Of a DNA stretch of 5,541 bases, positions 5,372-5,541 are shown piece by piece; position 1 is the first letter of the stretch, and each line of letters starts with the position of its first letter. The stretch spans positions 1-5,541 of the forward strand of contig VSNT01000355.1 in the NCBI GenBank assembly GCA_009774465.1, in the 5' to 3' direction. The DNA comes from Lachnospiraceae bacterium. Lineage in GTDB: Bacteria; Bacillota_A; Clostridia; Lachnospirales; Lachnospiraceae. The position numbers were made by a program, and so were the translations under genes. The notes under the pieces are model-generated. The model worked only from the letters and a program-made list of their open reading frames with translations, was not told the origin of the DNA and did no database searches.

Positions 5372-5541
5372 TTGAAGATAGCGACAACACGATTGATGCC
5401 GCTGCATAGTGGCAAGGGCCGGACCGTGGCCGAAGCCCTGGGCCGGGTGACGGACTATGTGGAGAATCCAGAGAAAACCAACGGCGGCGATTTGGTCACA
5501 GCCTATCAATGCAATCCGTCTATCGCTGACCAGGAGTTTCT
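5372..5541 (+). CDS. Relaxase (MOBP-type), N-terminus only, runs off the window
   Basis: Fifty-six residues are visible. The opening (ATTRLMPLHSGKGRTVAEAL, residues 4-23), then D-Y-V-E-N-P-E-K-T and L-V-T-A-Y-Q-C, is the conserved N-terminus of relaxases in Tn1549-like conjugative and mobilizable elements. These enzymes nick oriT, stay bound to the 5' end through a tyrosine, and lead the strand into the recipient. The catalytic tyrosine and the histidine triad cannot be confirmed from this fragment. The start is TTG at 5372, after GAGGGGAGG (5361-5369); the spacing is tight. The ATG at 5396 would cut into the conserved ATTRL segment. The reading frame stays open to the edge. Confidence 0.85.
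   Translation, partial: MKIATTRLMPLHSGKGRTVAEALGRVTDYVENPEKTNGGDLVTAYQCNPSIADQEF

Noticed and set aside
5145..5509. ORFs of 76 (+) and 88 (-) codons at the right end
   Set aside because: Both overlap mobC and the relaxase in other frames and have no recognisable features.
1..5541. CRISPR arrays, tRNA/rRNA genes and complete insertion sequences
   Set aside because: I saw no regularly spaced repeats, no tRNA-like cloverleaf with conserved T-loop, and no DDE transposase with terminal inverted repeats.

Overview
The window looks like accessory DNA of an anaerobic gut Firmicute (class Clostridia, Lachnospiraceae/Oscillospiraceae type). The clues are purine-rich Shine-Dalgarno sites, TTG starts, clostridial-type large serine recombinase domains, and an HTH / MobC / relaxase module of the kind found in Tn1549-like conjugative or mobilizable elements. 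This is inferred from protein character only; no database search was made.

Layout. Positions 1-1832 hold a two-gene operon read leftward: a Nudix hydrolase, then, 10 bases later, a long protein with two SIS (sugar isomerase) domains fused to a HAD-IIB (Cof-type) phosphatase domain. The fusion protein runs off the left edge. A strong promoter (TTGCGT-17-TATAAT) sits at 1923-1951. Positions 2033-2917, also leftward, encode a KilA-N domain protein followed in the same reading frame, after one TAA and seven sense codons, by a 90-residue ORF with two predicted membrane segments. Positions 2975-3325 (leftward) encode a stand-alone 'Recombinase' domain with no catalytic resolvase domain. It is preceded by a possible 17-residue leader ORF.

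From about 3503 rightward the DNA changes character and becomes more GC-rich. First comes the C-terminal part (zinc ribbon, coiled coil, DUF4368-like tail) of a large serine recombinase whose catalytic N-terminus is missing. A strong intrinsic terminator follows. Next is a 250-base noncoding stretch rich in hairpins and short repeats (candidate oriT), then a small HTH protein, MobC, a second terminator-like hairpin, and the start of a MOBP-type relaxase that runs off the right edge.

Interpretation (inference): positions 3503-5541 look like the end of a mobilizable or conjugative element whose recombinase gene has been cut. The cut lies beside a 28-bp imperfect inverted repeat (3472-3499) centred exactly on a GA dinucleotide, the kind of symmetry seen at large serine recombinase crossover sites. 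The left part (Nudix, SIS-HAD, KilA-N, small recombinase) may therefore be a separate element or cargo inserted into, or recombined against, that recombinase gene. The Nudix/SIS-SIS-HAD pair would form a small sugar-phosphate or nucleotide metabolism module of unknown purpose. A perfect 16-bp inverted repeat with a 9-base loop inside the SIS-HAD coding sequence is the most striking unexplained structure.
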